Translations under genes and position numbers: made by a program | Source: JBOFIQ01 sp051654905 | GTDB lineage: Bacteria; Actinomycetota; Actinomycetes; Propionibacteriales; Propionibacteriaceae | Length of the DNA: 64,000 bases | Direction: 5' to 3' | Assembly: GCA_051654905.1 (NCBI GenBank) | Contig: JBOFYY010000132.1 | Coordinates: forward strand, 124,001 to 188,000 | Part shown: in pieces, positions 16,588 to 24,436 of the stretch | How positions within the stretch are numbered: position 1 is the stretch's first letter | Layout: each line of letters starts with the position of its first letter | The notes under the pieces: model-generated | The model's input: the letters and a program-made list of their open reading frames with translations, nothing else | The model's database searches: none | Told to the model about the DNA's origin: nothing

Positions 16588-17265
16588 ATGGGACTGTTAG
16601 ACCGTAAACATGCCAGCGATGCTGTCTTAGTAGTTGGGCTAGGACGTTTTGGCACTGCAGTAGCGTCTTCGCTGACTAGACAAGGTCGGCAAATCCTCGC
16701 GGTAGATATTGATCCAGCTACTGTGCAGCGATACGCCGATGAGTTTACCCACGTTGTTGTTGCTGATATGACTTTGGAAGAAGTTAGTGATCAGCTTGGG
16801 ATAGCAGATTTTAGAGAAGCCGTAGTTGCCATTGGAACCGATGTAGAAGCTAGCGTTTTGACAGCAATGGCGTTAGTAAATATGGGGATTCCTGAGATTT
16901 GGGCAAAAGCTATTACTAAGCGTCACGGTGAGATCCTAGAACGTATTGGCGTCAATCATGTTCTTTACCCAGAACAGTCCATGGGGGAGCAAGTAGCGCA
17001 CATGATTGTGGGCGCTATGAAAAATTACATTGAGTTTGATGATGATTTTGCTATTGCGCGGATCCGAGTTCCGCAACAGATCATCGGAAAGCAGTTCACC
17101 CAAGCAGAAGTTCGCCAAAATTGGGGGATTACTGTTGTTGGTATCAAACGGCAAGGCCAAGATTTTCTTTATGCTCGTGACGACACCGTGGCAGAAATTG
17201 GTGACGAGTTAGTAATATCAGGGCCAACTAGTTCGGTGGAAGCTTTCGCTGCATTACCCAAATAG
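16588..17265 (+). CDS. TrkA/KtrA-type potassium channel regulatory subunit (RCK_N + RCK_C)
   Basis: A 225-residue cytoplasmic protein. The N-terminal RCK domain has the Rossmann motif VLVVGLGRFGTAVASSLTRQ with acidic VDIDP at the end of beta-2, so it should bind NAD(H) or ATP/ADP. The C-terminal RCK_C part (about residues 145-225) begins IARIRVPQQIIGKQF. It gates the membrane subunit encoded just upstream; the 13-bp gap implies one operon. In several bacteria RCK_C domains of this type bind c-di-AMP. A c-di-AMP riboswitch occurs elsewhere in this window, but binding here is only inferred. Confidence 0.93.
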   Translation: MGLLDRKHASDAVLVVGLGRFGTAVASSLTRQGRQILAVDIDPATVQRYADEFTHVVVADMTLEEVSDQLGIADFREAVVAIGTDVEASVLTAMALVNMGIPEIWAKAITKRHGEILERIGVNHVLYPEQSMGEQVAHMIVGAMKNYIEFDDDFAIARIRVPQQIIGKQFTQAEVRQNWGITVVGIKRQGQDFLYARDDTVAEIGDELVISGPTSSVEAFAALPK

Positions 17266-17270
17266 TGTGA

Positions 17271-17308
17271 TGGCTGCTTTCATTGCAGCTAAGCAACGAA
17301 AGCAGCCA
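17271..17308. terminator. Convergent hairpin between trkA-like gene and pdxT
   Basis: TGGCTGCTTTC (17271-17281) pairs with GAAAGCAGCCA (17298-17308) over 11 bp. It sits between two converging genes and probably ends both transcripts. Neither side has a clear U-run. Confidence 0.6.
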
Positions 17309-17333
17309 CTATTAACTAGCTGAATATTCAGAT

Positions 17334-17912
17334 CTACCGGCACATATCAACAAAATATGCGTGAACTCGCGCATCATTAGTTACTTCAGGATGGAAACTT
17401 GTTGCTAACAATTTTCCTTGCTGGACTGCGACGATAGCTCCATCAGCTCGGGTAGCTAATACCGATACACCTGTTCCAACCTGTTCCACGCGAGGAGCGC
17501 GAATAAAGACAGCGTGTAACGGATCTGTGCCAAAAGCAGGAGCAGTAAGCCATTCTTCAGCTGAATCTACTTGGCGGCCAAAGGCATTACGACGTACGCT
17601 CACGTCTAAGCCTCCTAGCGTCGGTTGATCGCCAGCTTCAATGAGACGATCAGCCAACATAATCATTCCGGCGCAAGATCCATAGACGGGTAAACCACTG
17701 CGAATTAAATCTTGTAGCGGTTCCCACATATCGAAAATGTGAGCAAGTTTATACATGGTGGTTGATTCCCCACCCGGGATGACTAAACCGTCAAGTTTGG
17801 CTAACTCGCTGGGGCGACGTACCGCAACAGTGTCGGCGCCACAAGACTGTAGCGCCGACACATGTTCACGAACATCGCCTTGTAGGGCAAGAACGCCGAT
17901 TCGAATGCTCAC
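17334..17912 (-). CDS. pdxT: Pyridoxal 5'-phosphate synthase glutaminase subunit
   Basis: A 192-residue class I glutamine amidotransferase. It has the PdxT fingerprint: IGVLALQGDVREHVSAL at the N-terminus, GLVIPGGESTTMYKL, the nucleophile elbow PVYGSCAGMIML (catalytic Cys) and the SFHPEVTND His-Glu pair near the C-terminus. It releases ammonia from glutamine and channels it to PdxS for vitamin B6 synthesis from ribose 5-phosphate and glyceraldehyde 3-phosphate. It starts with GTG 17912, overlapping the pdxS stop (GTGA), which indicates translational coupling. Confidence 0.95.
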   Translation of the reverse strand: MSIRIGVLALQGDVREHVSALQSCGADTVAVRRPSELAKLDGLVIPGGESTTMYKLAHIFDMWEPLQDLIRSGLPVYGSCAGMIMLADRLIEAGDQPTLGGLDVSVRRNAFGRQVDSAEEWLTAPAFGTDPLHAVFIRAPRVEQVGTGVSVLATRADGAIVAVQQGKLLATSFHPEVTNDARVHAYFVDMCR

Positions 17913-18817
17913 CAGCCACGCTCTGCGAGACGGTGCGGCACTGGGATATCAGTGACGTTAATTCCAACCATTGCTTCGCCTAGACCACGAGAAACGTCGG
18001 CTACTACCGCAGGATCGTCGAAGAAAGTAGTGGCTTTTACGATGGCCTTAGCGCGCTGTTCTGGATTGCCAGACTTGAAGATACCCGAGCCTACGAAAAC
18101 ACCTTCAGCGCCTAGCTGCATCATCATTGCGGCATCGGCGGGAGTAGCAATACCGCCAGCAGTAAACATAACAACTGGAAGTTTGCCAGTTTCAGCAACT
18201 TCTTTTACGAGTTCGTACGGGGCAGCCATTTCCTTGGCGGCAACGTAGAGTTCGTCAGGTGCCATGGAGCGCAGACGGTTGATCTCGGCGCGGATGGTAC
18301 GCATATGAGTGACAGCATTAGAAACATCGCCGGTACCGGCTTCGCCCTTGGAGCGGATCATCGCCGCACCTTCATTAATACGACGTAGTGCCTCACCTAG
18401 ACAGGTAGCGCCACAGACGAAGGGAACAGTGAACTTCCACTTATCAATATGGTTAGAGTAATCAGCGGGGGAAAGAACCTCGGACTCGTCGATGTAATCA
18501 ACGCCGAGTGACTGAAGAATCTGAGCTTCAGCAAAATGTCCGATACGAGCCTTCGCCATGACTGGGATAGAAACAGCGGCGATAATGCCGTCGATCATAT
18601 CGGGATCAGACATGCGGGAAACTCCGCCTTGGGCGCGAATATCGGCAGGTACTCGCTCTAACGCCATTACGGCGACAGCGCCAGCATCCTCTGCGATCTT
18701 GGCTTGTTCGGGGGTAACAACGTCCATGATGACGCCACCCTTGAGCATTTCAGCCATACCGCGCTTAACACGATCGGTGCCAACAATTGGCTCAGTGGTG
18801 AGTGTGGACTCTGACAT
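17909..18817 (-). CDS. pdxS: Pyridoxal 5'-phosphate synthase lyase subunit
   Basis: A 302-residue PdxS/SNZ protein, strongly conserved: KRGMAEMLKGGVIMDVV (first catalytic Lys region), VAVMALERVPADIRAQGGV, SMPVMAKARIGHF-like segment (here ISIPVMAKARIGHFAEAQI), DYIDESEVLSPAD and FTAGGIATPADAA. It condenses ribose 5-phosphate, a triose phosphate and ammonia into PLP. ATG 18817 was chosen because TCAGAGGAGGCG lies just upstream; an earlier in-frame ATG at 18850 has no such site. pdxT follows with a 4-base overlap. Confidence 0.95.
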   Translation of the reverse strand: MSESTLTTEPIVGTDRVKRGMAEMLKGGVIMDVVTPEQAKIAEDAGAVAVMALERVPADIRAQGGVSRMSDPDMIDGIIAAVSIPVMAKARIGHFAEAQILQSLGVDYIDESEVLSPADYSNHIDKWKFTVPFVCGATCLGEALRRINEGAAMIRSKGEAGTGDVSNAVTHMRTIRAEINRLRSMAPDELYVAAKEMAAPYELVKEVAETGKLPVVMFTAGGIATPADAAMMMQLGAEGVFVGSGIFKSGNPEQRAKAIVKATTFFDDPAVVADVSRGLGEAMVGINVTDIPVPHRLAERGW

Positions 18818-18926
18818 GGGACGCCTCCTCTGAGGTGGACTAAACGACACAGGTACTCTATTGCGCCAGCTTTACGACTGCGACAGGGGGGTAGCAATCG
18901 CGGTACGCGTAAGGAAACAGGGATGC

Positions 18927-20189
18927 TTATTGGGTGGTTAGCGACTGTCCACGAAAGCGTAGATCGATAAGAAAAAGTGCCACAGTTCCTACGACCATAA
19001 AACCTAGTGACCATAAAGCTAGATTTAAGATGGAGGTGGTTGCTAATGGTGAAATAATGCCAGCTAAAGCGGCATTGAATAGGAGTTGTTCGAAACTCTG
19101 TACGCTGGCTGCAGAACCGCGATGTGCCGGGAACATATCAAGCATTGCGATGCTGAGAATAGGAAACGCTACCTGTGCTCCAAATGAGATTCCCATCGGA
19201 GCAAAAACTACCCATGGCAGCCGGCCACTTGTTGCTGGGAGTAGTGCTAACAGTACGTTTAGGGCTCCAGTGGTCAAAGCTATAGCTAGTCCAGTCTTAA
19301 CTAAAGTCCGACCACTGATGCGAGCCGCGTACCGCTGTTGTATAAGTGAACCGCCCAAGATACCTAGGATGAGCGGAATGAAAAATACCCAAAAGTCTTG
19401 TTCGCCAAGCCCTAAGAGATCTCGGACTAACACAGGTGCCGAAGAGATATATAGGAATTGCCCGGCGAAGGTAAAAATCATTGCAAATGCAATCCCTTGG
19501 AAGCGGATATTCCGCGCTACATGAAATAGCCCTTTGACTAAAGTTCTGACTTTCAGAGGTTGGCGTGCAGCGATTGGGTGAGATTCGGGTAATGTGAGCG
19601 CAACTAAGATTGCTACTAAAGCTCCCCAGAGACCTAGAAACCAGAAAATTAGATTCCATGGGCCAGCCAGCAGTAAGAGCCCACCGATGATTGGTGCGAT
19701 AGCTGGAGCGACAGAAAATATCATCGAGACCATGCCCATTTGGCGTTGGGCTTCTGCGCCTACGAATAAGTCCCGGATGACTGCCCGTCCAATAATCATG
19801 CCAGCGCCAGCGGTAGCTCCTTGACAGGCGCGAAAAATAAGCATTATCGGAAGTGACGGAGAAAAGGCTGCTGCGACAGAAGCGAGTGCATAGAGAAGCG
19901 CTCCAGCAACAACAACAGGTTTACGTCCGATAGCATCCGAGAGTGGACCGTGGAAGATACTGGCAACAGCAAAAGCTAATAGATAGACGCTGATTAGGCT
20001 TTGCATGGCAGCGTTATCGACGCCGAATTGCGTCCCCATAGCTTTGAATGCCGGGAAAACCGTATCCATAGAGAATGGGCCGAAGATGCTCATAGCAGCC
20101 AGTGTTAAGGCTAGCGTGAGCGAAGCCTTTTCATAGTTGCGATCTTTTATACGGATACGAGGTTCACTCAGGTTATTCATCACTGTCAT
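18927..20189 (-). CDS. Bcr/CflA-family multidrug efflux MFS transporter
   Basis: A 420-residue, twelve-helix transporter. SMDTVFPAFKAMGTQFGVD in TM1/loop and motif A HGPLSDAIGRKPVVVAGALL are characteristic of the Bcr/CflA DHA1 branch. Motif-C-like glycines and prolines appear in FSVAPAIAPIIGGLLLLAGP. It is expected to export small drugs such as bicyclomycin or florfenicol-like compounds by proton antiport; the substrate is unknown. The N-terminus has a polar extension (MTVMNNLSEPRIRIKDRN). The gene stands alone between pdxS and an lppM-like gene, with a strong terminator hairpin upstream separating it from the latter. Confidence 0.88.
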   Translation of the reverse strand: MTVMNNLSEPRIRIKDRNYEKASLTLALTLAAMSIFGPFSMDTVFPAFKAMGTQFGVDNAAMQSLISVYLLAFAVASIFHGPLSDAIGRKPVVVAGALLYALASVAAAFSPSLPIMLIFRACQGATAGAGMIIGRAVIRDLFVGAEAQRQMGMVSMIFSVAPAIAPIIGGLLLLAGPWNLIFWFLGLWGALVAILVALTLPESHPIAARQPLKVRTLVKGLFHVARNIRFQGIAFAMIFTFAGQFLYISSAPVLVRDLLGLGEQDFWVFFIPLILGILGGSLIQQRYAARISGRTLVKTGLAIALTTGALNVLLALLPATSGRLPWVVFAPMGISFGAQVAFPILSIAMLDMFPAHRGSAASVQSFEQLLFNAALAGIISPLATTSILNLALWSLGFMVVGTVALFLIDLRFRGQSLTTQ

Positions 20190-20204
20190 CTTCTCACGAA
20201 AAAT

Positions 20205-20242
20205 GTGGTGGTTATCGCGACTAGATCACGATAACCACCACA
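20205..20242 (-). terminator. Rho-independent terminator of the lppM-like gene
   Basis: GTGGTGGTTATCG and CGATAACCACCAC form a 13-bp stem. On the minus strand the stem is followed by ACATTTTTC, a short U-run, directly downstream of the gene ending at 20306. Confidence 0.75.
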
Positions 20243-20305
20243 AGTATTTTAGCTAATGAAATTTTTGATGCTGGCTATAGCAGTTTAATAGCCAGTCAGC
20301 GGTAC

Positions 20306-21211
20306 TTAGCTTTGTGGCTGTCCTGGGTACTGTGGGTTTTGTCCCGGCTGAGGAAGCGGAGGTTGCTGCGGTGAATTGACTACAGGCTGTCCAGGTTGTT
20401 GTGGGAACTCTTGGGGCTGTCCTTGTGGTAGATAGGTGGGCTGGACAGGCTGCTGTTGGAACCCTTGGGCTTGTCCTTGTGGCATGTACTGGGTTTGTCC
20501 GGACTGTGGAAATCCTTGCATTTGCTGTGCAGCTGCAGCGTTCTTCTTGTGATTCTTGAGGAACCACAGCACACCGCCAATTATGGCAGCACCTATTAGT
20601 GCACCAAGTACGATCTTGGGTAAATAAGAACTAGCAACACTAGCTGCGCTAGCAGTATCTTCTGCGGTAGCTGTTAGGCCTTCAGAGCTGAAGGCCTCGT
20701 CGGCATTATTCCAAGTAACAGTAGTACCGCTCACCTTGCTAGAACCGCTATGAGTTAAGACTTTTCCGGGAAACTTGATAGAAAAGCTAAAATCGGAAAA
20801 GACCTGTGAAGCAGATTTTCCATTAAAACTGTTAGTAGCTGATGATCCATCAAATTTGAAAATCCAGATATTTCCTTCATGTTTAAGTGATATGTTTTTA
20901 TTGGAAACTTCGGATATGGGAACATCTCCTGAAATGCGACATCCGATGAAGTCGCCTTCGTCGTAGGACTTAAGTGTAATGTTCTTATCCTTAGGGAATG
21001 ACGACTTAAATACTTTGCTATCACACATGGATGTCTCATTGATATAGCCACTGCTTTTAGCTGTTTTAGCTACTTTCTTCTCTATGCCAATATCAATAGA
21101 GATACCAGCAGTCTCGTTAGACTTGATCTCAATATCGGTGGTCATGCGCATGCAACCCGATAGTAGTAACACTATCGGTAGCAGTATCAGTGCTGTAATC
21201 CGTCGTCTCAT
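20306..21211 (-). CDS. LppM-like lipoprotein with C-terminal membrane anchor and Pro/Gln/Gly-rich tail
   Basis: A 301-residue protein. It opens with a lipoprotein signal (ALILLPIVLLLSGC, Cys near residue 20). The extracytoplasmic domain of about 170 residues starts TTDIEIKSNETAGISIDIGI and resembles the LppM/DUF3153 fold of mycobacterial LppM. A transmembrane helix follows (KIVLGALIGAAIIGGVLWFL, about residues 197-216). The last 80 residues are a cytoplasmic tail made of imperfect Q/P/G repeats (PQGQ, QQP, QPGQ). LppM in Mycobacterium has been linked to envelope function and phagosome interaction; the role here is inferred. It lies downstream of glnA, separated from it by a hairpin. Confidence 0.75.
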   Translation of the reverse strand: MRRRITALILLPIVLLLSGCMRMTTDIEIKSNETAGISIDIGIEKKVAKTAKSSGYINETSMCDSKVFKSSFPKDKNITLKSYDEGDFIGCRISGDVPISEVSNKNISLKHEGNIWIFKFDGSSATNSFNGKSASQVFSDFSFSIKFPGKVLTHSGSSKVSGTTVTWNNADEAFSSEGLTATAEDTASAASVASSYLPKIVLGALIGAAIIGGVLWFLKNHKKNAAAAQQMQGFPQSGQTQYMPQGQAQGFQQQPVQPTYLPQGQPQEFPQQPGQPVVNSPQQPPLPQPGQNPQYPGQPQS

Positions 21212-21307
21212 AGCTAAACTCTATCTTGTTTAAGGTGCATCAGTAATGGTTTTTGCTTCATAAAATCAAAATACATAAGCAAATATAAAAAGTGGGATAC
21301 AAGGTAA

Positions 21308-21349
21308 GACAGGGCTGGGGTCACTACTAAAAGTGGCTCCAGCCCTGTC
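21308..21349 (-). terminator. Hairpin downstream of glnA
   Basis: GACAGGGCTGG (21308-21318) pairs with CCAGCCCTGTC (21339-21349). It follows the glnA stop by 12 bp and probably ends that transcript, although the minus-strand downstream run (TTACCTT) is poor in T. Confidence 0.6.
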
Positions 21350-21361
21350 AAAATCAGCTGC

Positions 21362-22783
21362 TTAAATATCGTAGTAAAGATCAAATTCATATGGGTGTGG
21401 ACGCTGGCGAATAGCGTCAATATCTTCACGTTTCATTGAAATCCATGTCTCAATGAGATCGGGAGTGAAAACATCGCCAGCAAGTAAGAACTCATGATCT
21501 GCTTCGAGTGCATCAAGAACTGCATCTAACGAAGCTGGAACTTGATTAACCTCAGCATGCTCATCTGGAGGCAGCTCGTAGAGATCCTTATCGATAGGGG
21601 CAGGTGGCTCAATACGGTTTTGAATACCGTCAAGACCTGCCAACAAAATAGCGGCAAAAGCAAGATAAGGATTCGCAGAAGGATCAGGGCAGCGGAACTC
21701 GATTCGCTTAGCCTTGGGATTAGAGCCAGTTAGCGGAATACGGATACAAGCTGAACGGTTACGAGCCGAGTAAACCAAATTAACTGGGGCTTCAAAACCA
21801 GGTACCAGGCGATGGAAAGAGTTAACGCTGGGGTTAGTGAAAGCTAGCAGTGCCGGAGCGTGCTCCAAGATGCCACCGATATACCAGCGAGCAGTATCAG
21901 AGAGCTGACCGTAACCGTTCTCGTCGAAGAAGAGCGGCTTGCCGTCGTTCCATAGTGAGGAATGGACGTGCATGCCAGAGCCGTTATCTCCGAAAATGGG
22001 TTTCGGCATGAAAGTAGCGGTTTTACCGTTCTGCCACGCAATGTTCTTAACTAGATATTTGAAGAGCATGACTTTATCGGCGCTGGCAACCATAGTGTCG
22101 AAACGCCAGTTAATCTCAGCCTGGCCGCCAGTGCCAACCTCAGCATGGGCGCGCTCAGTTTCCATACCTAGCTCGTCCATAGCAGTTACGATTTGGTCGC
22201 GCAGATCACAAAAATGATCGGTGGGGGCTACTGGGAAATATCCGCCCTTGTATTTGACCTTATAGCCGCGGTTTCCGCCCTCTTCTGCGCGTCCGGTATT
22301 CCAAGCGCCAGCTTCAGAATCAATCTGGTAGAACGCGCCGTTGGCTGTCGTATCGAAGCGAATATCGTCGAAAACATAGAACTCTGCTTCAGGGGCAAAA
22401 AATGCGGTATCACCAATACCAGTTGATTTTAGATAAGCCTCAGCTTTTTTCGCGATATTGCGAGGACAGCGAGAATAAGGCTCTTTCGTAATGGGATCAA
22501 TAACCGAGAAGTTTACGACCAGCGTCTTAGCTTTACGGAATGGATCAATGAAAGCTGTGGCAGGATCTGGAAGTAGCGCCATATCTGATTCATGGATCTT
22601 CTGGAAGCCGCGGATGGAACTGCCGTCGAAGGCGAGTCCATCGGTGAAAACTTCGGGGCCAAAGGCTTTGGCGGGGACAGTGAAGTGTTGCATTACGCCG
22701 ACAAGATCACAGAAACGAACATCGACCATCTCGATATCGTTTTTGGTCAGATAGGTCAGCAGTTCCTCGGAAGATGTGAACAC
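21362..22783 (-). CDS. glnA: Glutamine synthetase type I (GSI-beta)
   Basis: A 473-residue enzyme that makes glutamine from glutamate, ammonia and ATP. Signatures include VDVRFCDLVGVMQHFTVP at the N-terminus, FDGSSIRGFQKIHESDM, the metal-site EAEFYVFDD, FGDNGSGMHVHSSLW, and the C-terminal adenylylation loop DKDLYELPPDE near residue 400, whose Tyr would be modified by GlnE (6829-9672). The start was set at GTG 22783 because AAAGGAG lies eight bases before it and the protein then begins VFTSSEELL as in relatives. A longer frame from 22840 would add 19 residues without family support. A tandem GlnR-type box sits 40-77 bases upstream. Confidence 0.96.
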   Translation of the reverse strand: MFTSSEELLTYLTKNDIEMVDVRFCDLVGVMQHFTVPAKAFGPEVFTDGLAFDGSSIRGFQKIHESDMALLPDPATAFIDPFRKAKTLVVNFSVIDPITKEPYSRCPRNIAKKAEAYLKSTGIGDTAFFAPEAEFYVFDDIRFDTTANGAFYQIDSEAGAWNTGRAEEGGNRGYKVKYKGGYFPVAPTDHFCDLRDQIVTAMDELGMETERAHAEVGTGGQAEINWRFDTMVASADKVMLFKYLVKNIAWQNGKTATFMPKPIFGDNGSGMHVHSSLWNDGKPLFFDENGYGQLSDTARWYIGGILEHAPALLAFTNPSVNSFHRLVPGFEAPVNLVYSARNRSACIRIPLTGSNPKAKRIEFRCPDPSANPYLAFAAILLAGLDGIQNRIEPPAPIDKDLYELPPDEHAEVNQVPASLDAVLDALEADHEFLLAGDVFTPDLIETWISMKREDIDAIRQRPHPYEFDLYYDI

Positions 22784-22822
22784 AGGGGCTCCTTTCGTCG
22801 ATATCGACTTTAGCGCTCTCTC

Positions 22823-22860
22823 ATTGCGCCAATGTTGCATCTATGTTTCAGGCAGGTAAC
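22823..22860 (-). promoter_or_regulatory. Tandem GlnR-type operator in the glnA promoter
   Basis: Read on the minus strand: GTTAC-(6 nt)-GAAAC-(6 nt)-GCAAC-(6 nt)-GCAAT. The first pair matches the actinobacterial GlnR consensus gTnAC-n6-GaAAC exactly, and the second is a weaker copy at the same 11-bp periodicity. A TAAAGT (22813-22808) just downstream could serve as the -10 element. Binding by GlnR is inferred; no glnR gene is in the window. Confidence 0.55.
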
Positions 22861-22886
22861 AGTATTTTTACTTAAGCAACAAAATG

Positions 22887-22917
22887 GCCCCCTGTCGTGA
22901 CGTACGCGACAGGGGGC
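22887..22917 (-). terminator. Strong GC hairpin upstream of the glnA promoter
   Basis: GCCCCCTGTCG (22887-22897) and CGACAGGGGGC (22907-22917) give an 11-bp perfect stem with a 9-base loop. Read on the minus strand it is followed by CATTTTG, so it could stop transcripts coming from the small-gene pocket before they enter glnA. Confidence 0.65.
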
Positions 22918-23304
22918 TCAACTTTTGGTGTCTCCTTGTGGCGAACAAGGATCATCATTGTTCTCTTGAGGTGCTTAGGTGCGCTCTGTAGAGTGCTCCG
23001 GCAGAACTAAGGCTACCCCTACTTGCTTTAATACGCAACACTTACGTTGCGAAAAATATTTATGAATGTTGCTAACTGCTAAAAGAACCTTGTAGATAAG
23101 TCTTTGATCGGCTGAGATGGTTGTGAGAGCTGGGCGGCTGTGGTCAGTGAGGGAGAAAGATGCACTATTTACCCCAAAAATCTGCCTCAGATTGCCAAGG
23201 ATTCTGATTAGTGTGTTAATTGGGGCTATTTTGCGATCTTCGGCATATTCATGCAGAAAATTTCGCTTGCCTAGTCTCCTCGTACGGGGCAGTGTGGGTT
23301 TTGC
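22918..23304. other. Unassigned intergenic stretch (387 bp)
   Basis: No convincing gene on either strand. The plus-strand frame 23117-23329 lacks a ribosome binding site and has an unlikely composition. The only structure noted is the palindrome CGCAAC-acttac-GTTGCG at 23034-23051. It may be a decayed gene, an untranslated region of the minus-strand small gene that ends at 23305, or an RNA gene that I cannot recognise. Confidence 0.5.
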
Positions 23305-23460
23305 TCATTTGGGGTTACGAGTTGAGTAGTATCTAGGTAGCAGTATCAATACAAGAGCTGCTGTTATGAGAATGGAACCTAATGCGCGCTTATAGAAAAG
23401 GAGGGTAAGCACCGCTCCAGATATTCCTAGAATCAATGCAATAAGTTTTACCCATTTCAT
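23305..23460 (-). CDS. Mini-membrane protein, 51 aa (copy 1 of a paralogous pair)
   Basis: The product begins MKWVKLIALILGISGAVL and ends RYYSTRNPK. Two hydrophobic segments (KLIALILGISGAVLTLLF and LGSILITAALVLILL) flank a short basic loop (YKRA), so it should be a two-helix hairpin in the membrane. It aligns over most of its length with the 56-aa protein encoded at 23610-23780: MK-x-x-KL, ILGI-x-G, the R-(A/T)-LG-x-IL core and YY near the end are shared. Two independent frames with the same pattern support real coding. Function unknown; small immunity or toxin proteins can look like this, but nothing here proves it. Confidence 0.55.
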   Translation of the reverse strand: MKWVKLIALILGISGAVLTLLFYKRALGSILITAALVLILLPRYYSTRNPK

Positions 23461-23489
23461 GAGTTGTACTACTTTGTATTTCTCTGCAG

Positions 23490-23529
23490 CTCGGTAAGTT
23501 CTGTCAGTTCAATCCATTTGCTTTTCGGT
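23490..23529 (-). repeat. Duplicated 3' end of the ABC-F gene
   Basis: About 38 bases here match 24526-24564, the last codons of the ABC-F gene, with only three or four differences. The translation SKWIELTELTEL corresponds to SEWIELAELTEL at the ABC-F C-terminus. It is a remnant too short to function and lies immediately upstream (minus strand) of mini-gene copy 1. Confidence 0.75.
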
Positions 23530-23609
23530 ACTGGAACTAGGAATGATTTTAGATCACGGAAGATCGATACTTTGGTTAAAGTATCTCATATTCTATTATG
23601 CAATTATTG

Positions 23610-23780
23610 TTATCTTATATGTATATTACCATTTCTGTAGTAGTTTATTCCGGCTATTGTAACTAGTACTGTTATTAGTAGAATACCTCCCAGTGTGCGT
23701 TGGTGAAATGCGAAAACTAGGAATAATCCTACTATTCCTAGAATATATACCAAAATCTCTAGTAACTTGAGGTATTTCAT
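23610..23780 (-). CDS. Mini-membrane protein, 56 aa (copy 2 of a paralogous pair)
   Basis: The product begins MKYLKLLEILVYILGIVGLF and ends NYYRNGNIHIR. Two hydrophobic helices (LVYILGIVGLFLVFAF and LGGILLITVLVTIAGI) are joined by HQRT. It is a diverged paralogue of the 51-aa protein at 23305-23460, with which it shares order, length and core residues. It begins about 70 bp after the stop of the secreted-protein gene on the same strand, with a hairpin between them. The DNA is clearly AT-rich. No family recognised. Confidence 0.55.
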   Translation of the reverse strand: MKYLKLLEILVYILGIVGLFLVFAFHQRTLGGILLITVLVTIAGINYYRNGNIHIR

Positions 23781-23805
23781 ATCTGCTGCAACTCCTGGGT
23801 AGGTT

Positions 23806-23844
23806 TAGGGGGTGACGGTATGTGGAATATAGCGTCACCCCCTA
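23806..23844 (-). terminator. Hairpin after the secreted Cys-pair protein gene
   Basis: TAGGGGGTGACG (23806-23817) pairs with CGTCACCCCCTA (23833-23844), a 12-bp perfect stem 6 bp past the stop codon of the upstream minus-strand gene. No strong U-run follows, so partial read-through to the mini-gene is possible. Confidence 0.65.
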
Positions 23845-23850
23845 AGATTA

Positions 23851-24436
23851 TTACTCGAAACATTCGCTGTAAACGACTCCTAAGCTGAACACTGATATCA
23901 ATGCTTCTATCGCTTCAGGTCCTGCATCTCTGGCTGCTACCTGCACGCCTTCTGTGACAGCTGCTTTCCACGCTTTTCCTGCTGCTCTTGCATTCTTGTA
24001 GACGTGCATGAAACTTTTTACAAAAGTGGTTGCGCCGCCTGCTGCTTGTAGCGCTTTCTTTATTTTAAGAACTTTGAATGCTGGAAAGTTCAGTACAATT
24101 GCTAGCCCTATTGCGCTTGCGCATCCTATCACTTCTCCAGCTGGTGAGATCTCGGGCGAAGAAAATATGTCTTTATAATTTCCTAGCTTAGAGGAGAGCC
24201 ATATCTGTGTTGCTTCATCTCCTTGGTCTAATATTTCGTCAGGGATTTGTTTTATGGCTTGCAAAATTTTGAAAAGATGTTCTGTATTAATTTCGTTATT
24301 CTCGTAAGTAAAACTATCAGAAACTATTGTTAATAATTCTGGTTGGGGAGGGGCAGCTGACGCCTGGGCTGTTCCGGATATAGATATGCCAATTGCTGTT
24401 ACTAGCGCCAGAACACTATTTTTTTAAGCTTCTCAT
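23851..24436 (-). pseudogene. Secreted two-cysteine protein of unknown function, frame interrupted at a poly-A tract in the signal peptide
   Basis: Start ATG 24436 has GAGAGGAG seven bases upstream, a good ribosome site. The first codons give MRSLKK and then a TAG, because of a run of seven A (24420-24426 region). With six A the frame reads MRSLKNSVLALVTAIGISIS then GTAQASAAPP, a normal signal peptide with an AQA cleavage site, and stays open to 23851 (194 residues). The mature part has HLFKILQAIKQIPDEIL, then a hydrophobic VIGCASAIGLAIVLNFPAF, an Ala/Lys-rich amphipathic region and a C-terminal GVVYSECFE. The two Cys could form a disulfide. The layout (secreted, hydrophobic, followed by mini-membrane genes) recalls bacteriocin-like loci, but I do not recognise the family. 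A sequencing error in the homopolymer is possible. Confidence 0.6.

Noticed and set aside
20380..20500. Tandem DNA repeat in the lppM-like tail
   Set aside because: The Q/P/G-rich codons are irregular and do not form a true tandem array; low-complexity protein tail explains them.
23003..23021. Possible DtxR/IdeR iron box (AACTAAGGCTACCCCTACT)
   Set aside because: Only about 11 of 19 positions agree with the consensus and no iron gene is adjacent.
23117..23329. Plus-strand reading frame of 70 codons beside mini-gene 1
   Set aside because: No ribosome site, unlikely residue composition, and it overlaps the better-supported minus-strand mini-gene.
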